Shown here: piece by piece, positions 28,598-39,986 of the stretch | Layout of the letters: every line of letters starts with the position of its first letter | How positions within the stretch are numbered: position 1 is the first letter of the stretch | DNA from: Dendrophyllia cribrosa | Lineage: Eukaryota; Cnidaria; Anthozoa; Scleractinia; Dendrophylliidae | Assembly (NCBI GenBank): GCA_024195265.1 | Contig: JAJLRJ010000011.1 | Span: 3,378,866-3,442,865 of the forward strand | Reading direction: 5' to 3' | Length of the DNA: 64,000 bases | Program-made: the position numbers and the translations under genes | Notes under the pieces: model-generated | Database searches by the model: none | What the model saw: the letters and a program-made list of their open reading frames with translations, nothing else | Told to the model about the DNA's origin: nothing

Positions 28598-31500
28598 CGG
28601 GGGTTAGGTATGTCTTTGTGCCCGTATGCCAGAGTGTGAACACCATCATCCTTTATCCAGCGCTTGGAGTCAAAGGGAGAGAGCGTTGTCTTGGTGATGT
28701 GCTCGCCGAAGATTTGGTGGCCTTTGCTTCTGAGTCTGTCCATCCCGTGCTTGAAGGTTCTCCTGTCGAAGAGGGCGTCCTTGTAATTCTGGTGGGTGAT
28801 CTCTTTCTTTGTGACAACCTTGGTGGTGCCCTTTGCTTTCTTGATGTTTTTGTCGTCATCCAGAAGGATGGAGTACATCTTCGAGCGAAGACACACAGTC
28901 TCCGAGATTGGCTTACCCGCGCACTCGTCCTTCATCTTGCCGATGACCTTCTTGTTAAGCTGACTGTGGAGTGGATGGTCCTTGGGATAGTCACTTGTGT
29001 CGTAGAGTTCGTCCCGAAGGTTCTCCATGTCTTTGTAGACATCCTCCGTCTTGATCTCGAGGAGTAGGGAGTCTGTGTCTGTGAAGAGTAGGTCTACTCG
29101 CGGACCATATTTCAGCTTGAGATGGTTGCAATAGAAGTCGTACATCAGTGTTTTGGAGAGATCAAGGATGCACATGCCTGTGTAGACTGGTCTGTTGAAG
29201 AGGATTTTCTCCCTCTGCATCTGGATCCCCGCCAGATTGCTTCCAAAGATCGCTGCTCTAGTAAACAGTGGGCTTGCGATAAGCTTTCTAATCTTGTCTT
29301 GCTCGTGCGGTCGGACAAACTTTATGTCGATTCGATTTCTGAGGTTCTCCATTGTCTTACCGAAGACGGAGTTGTTCATGAGCTTGAAGAAGTTCTTCTC
29401 GAAGTCGGAAGTGGCCTTCTTTCTGAGCTCGGTGTTCAGGGAGATGTATGGCTCCATCCACGCCCTCTGCTCAAACTTGAGGATTTTGTGGATTTTCCTC
29501 AACTTCATTCCAAGATCCAGGTACTGCTGGAGTGTCCTGTAATGCAACACGTACCGGGATTTATCGCTTAGTGTGAGGAGCAGCTTCTGTGTCTTGTCTT
29601 CTGGCTGTCCCTCTGCCAAGGCCCTTTGGTATGGTGACATCCATTCCTTTGGAACGACCTGCCTTTCTGGGGCAAGAGGATAAGCGTTGTGCTCATCGTG
29701 CAACTCCTCGGGGTACTCAAGATCAACCTCGAGAATGTAACCAATCTTTCTGTTTGACCTCCACCTCCTGATCTGGTGTTGTGTTGGAAAGACAGGGCAC
29801 CATGCGAACTTGCCAACTGGGAGAGGCTGACTCATGGCCCATCCATAGAGATTGTTCGCGTCGAGATACATGATGTAACTTGACTCTTCGTTGGGGTTGT
29901 GGTCACGAAGATATTTATTGTTGGCCTTGCAGTGGCGCCTACTCTCCATGGATATACCACCTCGCAAACCTCTTTCAACAAAGAGGTGCATGTTGACGTC
30001 TGTGAGCAGCTCCAGGTTGACTCCCGTATACCTGAGAAGGGCGTCCCAGGAAAGGCCCGGGCTTGTATAATAGTGTGCCGGGTCAAGCTTGTAGTGGTTC
30101 AGACATGTTTTTCGGAAGTTCTCAAAAACATCGGCCAGAAGAAGCACATCTGTCTCAAGGTAGAGGTCGTGGTAATCTCCAAGCGTCTTGCATCCAAATA
30201 CCTCCCACACTTTTTGCGCGTGGGCGTATTCTTTATCTGAGATGCCTTCCTTCTTGAGCTCGCTGTAGAAGGCATCCTTCGGCGGGAGAGAGATCTCATC
30301 GAATCGAGTCCAAGAGTCCATATATTTGTAAGGGTAAATCCCTTTTTGTAAAATAAGCTTGCGTTTGGCTTGGTTCTTCTCATGGCTTGCCGTGATTGTG
30401 AAGGACTCTGGCTTGTTTGCTTCAACCAGGACGCTTAGGCTTGACTGCATGAACTGCAAGCTGTCAATGAACCTCAGCTTGCCAAGAGAGAAAGAGATGT
30501 ATTTCTCCATGTTGTTTGGGATGCATTTCAAATCGGAATGCACATCCGCAATTCCACTCATGATGTGGTGTGCATCATAACCCTTCAAGTTGTGAAATAT
30601 TACAGGGATTATTTCCGTTTTCGGGTTGGTGCGGAAATAGTTTATATTGCAATCACTGTGAGCCGCACCCCGATATTTGCCTGTGATGTAGCAATGATCT
30701 TTGACTGCGTCTCGAACAGAGTCTTGGGTAAGGGACTCTCCACAGAACAGACAATCGGTCTGCTCTAATGAATTCTCAGGAGGGGTCTGCCTTTGGTTTC
30801 TTGGCCCAATAAATGGGAACGCTTCCAATTCACCATCATAGTGCTGGATGTAAACTTTGAATGTCTTTTGGTAGCATCTGTTGGTGTTTGGTGTGCCGAT
30901 GAACGAAGCCCAAATATTCTCCTGTGTCTGGGTCATAGGCCGCAATGGCATCCCTGTGGTTCTCCTTGACGAGAGACTTGTCACAGATGTGCCAATCTGT
31001 TGCACGGTTGAAATCTGCCCAGTCTGCTCTTGTCATGGAGAGTGGTTCCTTGCGTTGCAGCTCGTCTCTGATCTCTCCTTCCAGCTGCTGAAGGCTGTTA
31101 AGAAAGACTGGCACAGCGTCCTCTCCTCTGTATAGATAAGGTCCCTTTGTCTCTCCATCAGAGCGAACAGCTAACATGCAGAACCCGCAGGGTTTATGTA
31201 CGGATGTTGCAGTGGTGCTGCTCTGTTGGGGATCTGGTATGCAACCGTGGACTTTTTCGACAATGCTTTCGAAGTCAGCATAGATGACCCAAGGCTTCTT
31301 CATCTGGTTCTGGAAGTTCTGGAAGTAAAGGAAGTTTTCGCCTTCTTTTGGCATTTCAGCTCGTACCGGCCTACCGTTGACTCCCCTGCAGTAGAAGAGA
31401 TGGTCAGTAAGAACCCGTTCTGAAGAAAAGGCTTGGAGGCACCTGTCACGGTGATGCATACGGCGCCCTACGTTGTACTCACTGTGTAGGAGCCTGCTCA

Positions 31501-32338
31501 TGCTCTTGATGCAGCAGTAATGCGAGGTGTGCATATCTGTGAGCATCATCAGATTGATCCTTCGCAGATTGGGGTCCTCTAACTCACTGACTCTAATTAC
31601 AACCACCTTATTGTTCTTCAATCCATAAATGTTGATTGGAAGGTTGTTTTGACGCTCAACCTTGGATATCTGACTCAGTGGTGTTGGAAAATCGATTCCA
31701 GTGAAGTCTAGGCCATCATCAGTGGGATAACTACCTGGCCGGTCTGAGTGAGCATTTACAGGGAACAATGCCGACCACAGTGCCCAGCGGAGACACCGGT
31801 TGTCATTGTTCTTCACATTGATGATAGCCTGCTTTGACCTGAGTTTTGATGGGATTGGTATAAATGTACCACCTCGTAGTGGTTGATACATCCCGAACTC
31901 AAGGTAAACAGTTTTGATTTTATCAATCACCCAACCAGAACCCATCTGCTGCCATCTGGCAATCTCTTCCTTAAAACCATTGACAATGCCTTCCAGGATG
32001 CCCTCCTCTCGCAGCTTATAGAGATGTGTTACAATCAGTGGGTTAACGTTCCAAAAGAAGTGATCAATTTCTCGATTGCCATCGCCTTCCATTGAAAAGT
32101 GAACATCGAATGACAAAGTGACCTTCACTCCACCAAGCTCTGTAACTTCGCGTGCTATTGTCTGGATAATAGCCGCCCTATTAGCTATGAAGAATGAATT
32201 GAGGTCCTTGATTTGGTAGTCATCAGGGACGTTCATCTTATAGCCATGCAACCAATCACCAAAGTAGTCTTGGTTCCTTGGGTTAAAGTCAAGACCTTGA
32301 GCCGCCATGTTCATATCGATCTGCTGTGCCATTGCCAT
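28594..32338 (-). pseudogene. DNA polymerase B, protein-primed type, one frame break (E1)
   Basis: Replicates the viral genome. From the ATG at 32338 (TTR-borne GTATATACCC upstream): an N-terminal region with NDNRCLRWALWSALF and SHYCCIKSM (possible Cys/His pair of a papain- or OTU-like fold), a zinc-finger-like C/H cluster near residues 300-335, exonuclease motifs YADFESI, FHNLKGYD and YLETDVLLLADV, then polymerase motifs YLDANNLYGW (A), KLMNNSVFGK (B) and FTDTDSLLL (C). The frame changes near 30890-30910: the N-terminal frame ends at 30836, and the rest is open in another frame from about 31005 to 28594. Both parts are otherwise clean, so a single indel is likely. Confidence 0.9.
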
Positions 32339-32602
32339 GTGGGTGGGTATATACAGGGGGTGTGATTTCTCCAATTGGTAATACCCCCCCCTGTGTTGGG
32401 GTGGTCTCGTACCGGAGCAGCATATATATAAACAGACTAGAGTAGTATGGGGGGTTGGTGCATTCGGGATCACCCAAAATAAGCCCCCAAAGGCCCGAAT
32501 TACCGCCCCACGGATGAATGCAATGAATCCGAGGGGGCGGTAATTCGGGCCTTTGGGGGCTTATTTTGGGTGGTCCCGAATCACCAACCCTCCCATACTA
32601 CT
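32331..32602 (-). repeat. E1 right terminal inverted repeat
   Basis: Inverse of 7234-7495, including promoter-like GTATATACCC and the PolB start codon. The outer 163 bases (about 32440-32602) form the hairpin-capable palindrome with the same outer/inner arm differences as the left end. Confidence 0.85.
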
Positions 32603-32780
32603 GATGTCATTGACCCAACAACAACAGTATGTGCTCCCTCCAGTCAAGGAAATAAATCGCTCTTTTGGAGAAAATGCTGGTAACCAATGTGTACCAATGT
32701 CACTTACTACTATTATTTACCATCATATAGAATATATTAATTTGACTAATTTGTGGACTTCTTCCACTTTGAATAAATAA
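32603..32780 (+). pseudogene. continuation of the mobile-element ORF cut by E1
   Basis: Beginning at the GATGT duplication, the frame reads on from the 2A-like ORF left of E1 for about 20 codons (including TTTVCAPSSQGN). It then changes frame near 32660 into FGENAGNQCVPMSLTTIIY. The cysteine segment resembles the start of papain/OTU-like domains found in some invertebrate transposon proteins (recalled, not searched). It shows that E1 landed inside an older mobile-element gene. Confidence 0.45.
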
Positions 32781-33864
32781 TATTTTGGTTATTGGAAATA
32801 ACCTGTACACTTCTATAAGATATTCTGTGCGAACAAATGATTATTTGCTCTTAACTGATATGCCAGTTATTGTTTCAATTTTTGACGAAGTGCACACATT
32901 ACAATACAGTAATTCATGAACAGGAAGTGTGTTATGGCATCTAACAACGGCCCATTTATGTCTCTTCAAAATTCACTTCAAGAGGTTTTTTTTTTTCAGC
33001 TAAACTACTATTGAACAACCCCAAACTTGGTAAACGAACTAATTTTAATGCGATCTTTCTTGTGATGGTCTCCAATTTTTAATTGAATTAAAATTTAAAT
33101 CATCGTCCCCAGTCTTCATATAAAGTTCGGAACGGGCAATTTCAGCCGCTTAATTCAAGGTTGGCCCTTGCAAAATGTTTGCAAGAGAAAAACAACCGTA
33201 CAAGAAACAAAGTTCACGAGCGTCTGCCGAACAACGTTATGCACCCCGGGAAGTTGGAACATTTCATCTACTTTCTAGCCGAAGTTGGAATTGAACAAAT
33301 AAAAACAGAAAAAATAACTTTAAACACCCAACTCCTAATGGCCATTTTACTGACACTCCTAATTCAGGACTGGTGAAGATGATGGGCTCTCTGTTAATTA
33401 CTTTAACTATAATCACTGTTTTTTACATCCACTTCAAGTTGTTTCCAACAATTTAACCACTCCTTTTATACACGATGATGTGCCTATTTGTTATGTAATT
33501 AGCGCACATGGCTGTCCAATTACAGCTACCCGATTACAACGTTTTGTAATTGAATAGTACAAAAAACTCCACATAGACTTTTTAATCTCGAATTTTGTTA
33601 TTGATGCGATTAATTAGTAATTGAACTTCATGTCGTACAAATCCGGGTAATCGTTCTCGTAATTTCAAATCTTCCTCGCACTAAGTGGTCGGCTGATTTG
33701 AAATTACTCGCCCGATTATTCCCTACTCCACTCAGTCCAATTACTAAGTGTATAGTTGAATGTACTAAATGAATTTGCAAAAAGCAATTCCAGTTATTTG
33801 AACAATGATATTTTGATCAATGATTCTAATAGAAGCCCCCACACGTTCGCATTGCGGACTTTTT
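32781..33864. other. host DNA, nothing recognised
   Basis: AT-rich sequence without a plausible gene. Many short ORFs are expected from this composition. Confidence 0.5.
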
Positions 33865-34445
33865 TTTTGATATTCTCTGTGTCGAAAAAAAAAGCACATT
33901 GAAGACGCTGGTCACTTGCTTTAAAGGAATGCCATTAAGAATATTTGACAGATGCCAAATTTTTTTTTTAACAGAAACATAGTACTAGGATAGGTTTATA
34001 TAGTAGTATAACGTTTGTTGAATAACAATGTTGCCCATTGGAGATAATTGCATTTGGAAAAGTACAATTTGACGAAGTTACGTGACATGGTCAATGATTG
34101 ACAGCTCTTAATTGACAGGAATAATATTTAATTGCATGAACTTTAAGTTTTCAGTTCCTAAGGGTTCCAGCAATTGTTGGATGAAATTAGATTAGAATCC
34201 ATTACATTCTGTTAGTTTGAGAGAAGTCTCTTGTCAGTGCATTTTTAAGGTATATTTTTGGGTTTTACCCCTGGGAATTGAGGTGGGGCCTCTAATACCC
34301 CAGGGAATGGTCAGGGGACCGAACCACTTTGGTTTCTTGAATAACTTAGTGAACCTAAAAATCTGTGAAAGTTTGAAAGAAATCGGTGAGATGGCATGTG
34401 TCACGTTTGCCTGGCCCTCTCGTGGACGGACTCTTAAGATATTTT
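33865..34445. repeat. dispersed repeat, copy 2 (inverted partner at 1470-2052)
   Basis: Reverse-complement match to 1470-2052, clearest in CCCCTGGGAATTGAGGTGGG and GGTTTCTTGAATAACTTAGT. Together the pair flanks the whole E1 region. Confidence 0.7.
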
Positions 34446-36288
34446 CCAGGAGGAGAAAAATCTACTTTTCACTGAAAAATGTGCCGTAACAATAGTCATT
34501 ACCTTCATCCCATTTTAAAATATGCTAGTTAGATACAACCATACCATTTAATTAGTGAAAGTGAATACTCAAGCCTTTTCATATGTAAATAATTACTTTA
34601 AAACAATGATACAATAGCTTTGCATGCCTTGTTGGTGGATTCCCTTTGGATTCCCTGCCTTTACCCTCATACTCATTTCTGAATCAACTCGAGCAAAGGA
34701 TAAAATTTTATTTCTATCTGTGATCTTTTTTACAGATGGTTCCAATAGAACTGAATATATAAACGCGCTTTCTACTTGACTAAAATCCATGACAATCTTA
34801 TAACCGCTAGATTTGCAAGACTATTTATTTTGAGTTGCTTTTCCCAGCTATCATCCATTATTAGTTTTTAAAAAAATATTTTACGGGCGGAAGAAAGCAA
34901 ACTGAAAAAAAAGAAGAACAAAAAGTTAATTTTTCTCTATTTAATGTTATTAGTGTAATACACTGAACTAAATTTGCATGAAATATTAACTCACAAAGCA
35001 AAAAGAATTTAGCCGTCAATCATGCGCGCGTGCAAAAACTACAAGGCCACACGTTTGTTAACAACAAACAACAACAACAATTTTATTTCACACCGTTAAT
35101 TACAACAGTAGATACAATTTCAGTTAATTAATTACTCATGCGCAGTAAGCGCATGAGGTATAAAATGGGTCGCGTTTCTTCGTCTTTTTGTCACATTGGT
35201 GCATGCAAATTTATGCACGCATATATTATTACTAACCGGGTCGCAGGTCACATAAAAATTCTACAAAAATGTCTGCCGCGCTCGGCATGTGCTTGGTTTC
35301 CAAAACCATAGTTTTGTCTTGTCGGAATAATAACACACATTCAAAATACTCAAAATGGAAAGAGAAAGCTTTAAAGAATACTCAGAAGCCGCTGTAGTGG
35401 AGAAAAAGGAGAGCTGTAAGCGACGAGCGACGAAATCTTGCTTCAAGTTTTATCAGTGCGGGGCGATCAAATCCGAAGAAGCGGAGTTTTAAAGAATTTT
35501 CATGCAGGCGAGGGACTTTACCATAAAAGAAATTTCATTTTTCGGTGAGAATTTATGTTGATATCAATTTGTGATTGACTTTTTCTTTGTGTCATACTTG
35601 TTATTCTAGACCGAGAAAAAGTTGCTTTTGTGAGCTTTTGTTCACTCTAAACACAGAGTCAACGGAATGTCGCGTAATACAGTTTTTGAGAATTGCTAAA
35701 ATTGAAAAATAACCCGGTCGTTTACTGATTTTATTGCTTTTAAAAGTAGTCTTTTCAAATGTAACAGAAAGCAGTCACGGTTTGGGAAACATTAGACGCA
35801 AACTTGTTCGAATGTTTTCTTCATGAAGCCAATAAACATGGTAAAGGCACATTAGTAAATATAATTGAATTAAATAGCGCTTTCTGAAATAAAGTTTGCT
35901 TTCAAGATTTTTTGATTCGCGAAAACATTATGCGGATCATCTTTACGGATAAGAATGGCATTCTACATACACAAGAAAAGTCGGAAATTTTAGAAAACAC
36001 TAGATATAATAAAGCGGGTTGCTGAATTTAAATATTATTTTGTGATGTTTATAATATAATTCGCAGACGCCAGCTCTGCGCGCTGCAATGAGGATAAATG
36101 TACAGTATTGGATTCTATCCAATGGGAGTATAATACGTAGCAAGTGATAAATAGTCATTATCTGTGCGTGACACGTGTTTTCCTTAGGTCTAAGATATCG
36201 TATCATATGTATCATAACTCAGCAGATCTTAGCCCTGTAACATTTAGCCTTTATTGTATTTTATTGTTTCGCCTTCGCATTTTCTACT
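34446..36288. other. host DNA, nothing recognised
   Basis: AT-rich, no convincing gene. The last 50 bases lead directly into the Gag ORF of the next retroelement and may be its 5' end. Confidence 0.5.
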
Positions 36289-37272
36289 ATGCCTTCTAAA
36301 GGGAAAAGCTCCAAGAAAGTGATCAAGCAATCCACCCCTGAGAGTACTTGGCTCTCTAAATTTTGTCGATCAAATGACATTCCTGAAGATGTATTGGACG
36401 TGCTGGCTCAGAACCAGATCCTATCCAAGTCGTTTTTGGCCGCCATAACGGAGTAGGATTTGGCTGACATGGGCTTCGTTGTAGGCCACAAAATCCTCCT
36501 TCGCCGCGTGATTTCCCGCCTTCGGCAAGAAGACGAGGATCCCCAAGAGGACAAAGCCGCTGTTACTCCAAAGGAGAGTGATCTTCTCCCGGGACTGAAT
36601 TTGGAGGAGGAACTTTCAAAACTAGAAGTGGAGTTCTCCTCTCCTATTCCGACTCAGGATTTCCAGACGGCCAACGCTGCTACTACTTCTTCTGCTACTT
36701 CTCCAGCTGCCACTACTTCGTCGGTGACCCCCGATGGAAACACTACTCCGGAAGGTAAGCCTTTGTTGCCTTCTGACTATATTTATGGCCCTGATGGTAA
36801 ACAGCTAAAACCCTTGCAGCTGTCCTACGCGCAATTCATGCTCGCGAACGTTAAAATCCTCGAGTCTCTTCTCACAAAGAGCCCTCGCGAGGCCGCCGAT
36901 TACCTTACCTACTTGAAGTTTTTGGCAATCAAAGGAACTCGTTTTCAAACTAAGGCCATCCTTGCCTTCGACCAAGACTATCGTGCCACAAAGGCAAGAG
37001 ATCATTACAGCTGGGGGTCGAACTTAGATGACCTGAGTGCCCAGTATTTTGACGCGGCCGTGGCTCAGCGCCCTTCCCGAACCAACGACAGTCGCGGGGA
37101 CAACCGTGGGTCAACCGCGGAGGAGTTCTGTTTTCGCTGGAATTTTTCCCCAAACGGTTGTCCTAATCCACAGTCTTGTCGCTACAAGCACGTGTGTATA
37201 CACTGTTCTTCAACTCAACACAAGGGCAAGAGTTGTTCAGGCGCCGCTAGCATTGCTGCAGGCAAGAAATGA
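36289..37272 (+). pseudogene. Gag-like protein with CCCH/CCHC fingers, one in-frame stop
   Basis: From ATG 36289 the frame is open except for TAG at 36454-36456. The N-terminus (STWLSKFCRSNDIPEDVLDVL and on through the stop to GFVVGHKILLRRV) resembles a SAM-domain-like helix bundle. A proline/threonine-rich linker and a helical capsid-like part follow. The C-terminus has CFRWNFSPNGCPNPQSCRYKH (CCCH) and CIHCSSTQHKGKSC (CCHC-like). It ends in TGA, with pol continuing in the same frame. Confidence 0.75.
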
Positions 37273-38959
37273 ACGGTTTATTCGAAACAGGCCCCGCTTG
37301 AGGTCAATCTGCTTCCAACATCCATTGATCATTCTACCCCCATTGACTATAGTATTCCCCCGCTTGAGGATTGCCCCTTACGTTTCCACGCTTGGAACTT
37401 CGAACTTGCTAACGACCCAGATAGAGCCTTTATTCTCGATGGTTTACGTTATGGTTTTAAGCTCATTCACGAATCTGACCCATCTTGCATCGACGACTAC
37501 GAAACTGACAATTATTCTAGTGCTACGTGCCCCGACTTTAAACCGGAATTGGATCATTTATTTTCAACGGAACTCGCCTTGGGCCGCATCTCGATGGTTC
37601 ACACTAAACCCCGTTGTGTTCACCCTATCGGCCGTGTACCCAAAAAGGATTCAGGGAAATCCCGCCCAATTACTGACTGTAGTCGCCCGCATGGTTTTTC
37701 ACTGAACGATCACATTAAGCGTGACTTGGAAACGTTTCGTATGAACTCAATTGACACCGCTGTGTCATTTTCAACTGCTAATTGTTTTTACTCGATCGTT
37801 GATATCGAATCTGCGTGGCGTTGGGTCCCGGTTTTCCCCCCTCACCGTGAATTACAAGGCTTCCGTTGGATGTTTGGCAAACAAGATTCTACCCGCTATA
37901 ATTATTATGTGGATAATAGACTATGTTTCGGTCTCTCGTGCGCACCATCCATTTTCAATCGGTTATCTAACGCCATTGTTCGCATGATGGCCCGCCGTGG
38001 TTTTCATGCCGTGATCAATTATCTTGATGACTTTCTAATCATCGGAAACACTCATGCCGAATGTCAACGTGGGCTTGTCACTCTTATCAATTTACTCCAT
38101 TCTCTTGGATTTAACGTGAGCTGGCATAAGATCGTTTCCCCAAGCCAACGCGTTACGTTCTTAGGTATTGAACTTGACTCTTCGGCTATGTCTATTCGAC
38201 TACCCGCGGATAAGTTATCACGGCTGAATGAACTCATCTCTGCATTCTCTCAGAAGGTTTCAGCCTCCAAACGTCAATTGCAATCTCTTGCGGGAACGTT
38301 AAACTTCGCGTGCCAAGTTGTCCATGGGGGACGCACATTCCTCCGTCGCGTGATTGATTGTGTAAACAGGCTAAAACACTCCTCTCACCGATGTCGTTTA
38401 ACATCTGATATACGTGCTGATATCTCTTGGTGGAAAGAATTTCTCGTCACGTTCAACGGCCGCCGCATGATGCTCAATTTTCACAAGTCTCTTTATATCC
38501 AAACGGACGCGTCTTTTCATGGTTTTGGAGCCGTCTCCAATGATGATTGGTTCGCTGGCTCCTGGTCAGTTTCCCACGAGGACGATCTCAACTCACAGTT
38601 ATTTACGTCTCATTGGTGCGATGCCGGTCACGCTATTGACCCATCACTTCGTTCAAATATCAATTTCTTGGAGCTATTTCCTAACCTTATCGCCGCCCGC
38701 CGCTGGGGCGCCACTTGGACAAACAAACGTGTTTGTGTCGAAACCAGACAACACTCAAGCTATGGCTTTCGTTAAAAAAGGCTCTTGTAAAAATCCTATC
38801 GCTATGTCCTGGCTTCGGGAGATTTTTTGGCTTAGCGTTCAACACAATTTTCACATCCGCTCGCGCCATTTGCCCGGAATAAAAAACGTCCACGCGGACA
38901 GGCTGAGTAGGCTTATTCAATCTCCGCACTTGTCTAATGTGTTTTTCTCCCGTTCATAG
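37273..38959 (+). pseudogene. RT-RNase H of the second retroelement, frame break near the end
   Basis: The frame is open directly after the gag TGA to 38775, with no ATG needed, which suggests read-through of the stop or internal initiation. RT motifs: IVDIESAWRWVPV, LCFGLSCAPSIFNRL and the catalytic NYLDDFLII. RNase H has YIQTDASFHGFG and INFLELFPNL. Near 38740-38760 the frame changes; the remaining RNase H residues (PDNTQAMAFVKKG and HADRLSRL) lie in the frame ending at 38959. Confidence 0.85.
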
Positions 38960-39024
38960 GATACCTCACGCAGCTGGATCTCCAAGCCAAGTTTGTCTCG
39001 GCCTCAGCATACGCACATTCAACG

Positions 39025-39930
39025 TTGAACACGCGTCGCTCCCAATGGCGTACCTATTTACGTTTCTGTACTACGTACCACTTAATTCCCATCCCAGCAG
39101 CGCACAAAACAATCATTCGGTTTTTAGTTCATTTGTCAACTTACTGCAAGTATTCTACGATAATCAACTATCTGTCTGCCATCAATGTTCTACACCGGCA
39201 CTTTGGTCATAACGTAACGTATCAGGACGTTTTTCCTATCAAACTTATTACTCGCGGTTTACGGCGCATTCTTGGCGATTCCCAAGAACAAAAATTGCCT
39301 ATCACCCCGGAAATTCTAAAGCGCATTCGACCAACACTTGCAGCGAATTCTGCCTCGGGATTCTGGGCTGCGATGTTAATTGGATTCTACACGTTTTTTC
39401 GTAAATCTAATCTCGTGCCTAAATCAGTGAAAGGCTTTGATCCCGCCAAGAACTTGTCTCGCGGTGATATTATTATTCGCCCTTGGGGCCTGGTCATCTG
39501 TATTCGTTGGTCAAAAACCATTCAATTTCGGGAGCGTCAGTTGCTCATTCCTGTTATGCGGTTAACACAGGGTCACCCACTCTGCCCCGTGCAAGCATAC
39601 GAACGCCATATCTCACTATTCCCGGCCGCTCCCAACTCGCCTGCATTCTTGCGTTCCAGCTCTGGTCACGCGTCTCCAATAACCCACAATGAATTTACCG
39701 CAATGTTGCGCAAGGCACTCGGTCATGCTGGCTTTCCTGCCTCCAAATTCTCCGGCCACAGTTTTCGTCGTGGTGGAGCAACCTATGCCTTCCGCTGTGG
39801 TGCTCCCGTGGAACTTATCAGCCTCCAGGGAGACTGGTCTTCTGACGCCGTTCTTCTCTACATTGCACAGCCCTTAGAACGACGGCTTTCAGTCGCCAAA
39901 CTGATTGCTCAAAACATTACCCAACATTAA
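39025..39930 (+). CDS. tyrosine recombinase of the second retroelement
   Basis: 301 residues, intact. N-terminal SAM-like helical part, then the catalytic domain with FFRKSN (first R), GHSFRRGGAT (H-x-x-R), QGDWSSD and the tyrosine in LLYIAQP. The GHSFRRGG form is typical of DIRS-group recombinases. The open frame may extend upstream of 39025. Confidence 0.85.
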   Translation: MNTRRSQWRTYLRFCTTYHLIPIPAAHKTIIRFLVHLSTYCKYSTIINYLSAINVLHRHFGHNVTYQDVFPIKLITRGLRRILGDSQEQKLPITPEILKRIRPTLAANSASGFWAAMLIGFYTFFRKSNLVPKSVKGFDPAKNLSRGDIIIRPWGLVICIRWSKTIQFRERQLLIPVMRLTQGHPLCPVQAYERHISLFPAAPNSPAFLRSSSGHASPITHNEFTAMLRKALGHAGFPASKFSGHSFRRGGATYAFRCGAPVELISLQGDWSSDAVLLYIAQPLERRLSVAKLIAQNITQH

Positions 39931-39934
39931 CTTT

Positions 39935-39936
<2 letters not shown>

Positions 39937-39986
<50 letters not shown>

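Larger units (their letters stand above)
7234..32602. mobile_element. Polinton-like endogenous virus E1, complete borders
   Basis: A 25.4-kb unit with terminal inverted repeats starting AGTAGTATGG, a 5-6-bp target duplication and a Polinton-type gene set: PolB, rve integrase, A32-type ATPase, candidate capsid proteins, YqaJ nuclease and VLTF3-like factor. Subtracting the nested 1.6-kb and 5.0-kb insertions leaves about 18.8 kb, a normal Polinton size. Genes are visibly richer in G and C than the host flanks. It is inactive: PolB, integrase, the nuclease, one virion gene and a membrane protein are broken. I saw no adenovirus-type maturation protease. Confidence 0.9.
36289..39930 (+). mobile_element. 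second tyrosine-recombinase retroelement (DIRS/Ngaro-like)
   Basis: Gag, RT-RNase H and tyrosine recombinase follow each other on the plus strand. Lesions are limited: one stop in gag and a frame break in RNase H. I could not find split direct or inverted terminal repeats; the 3' side runs into a (TA)n tract. It differs from the 14007-19019 element in Gag (CCCH-type fingers instead of one CCHC knuckle) and in the recombinase. Confidence 0.8.

Noticed and set aside
28618..30768. plus-strand ORFs opposite PolB
   Set aside because: They are shadows of the strongly coding minus strand and carry no motifs.
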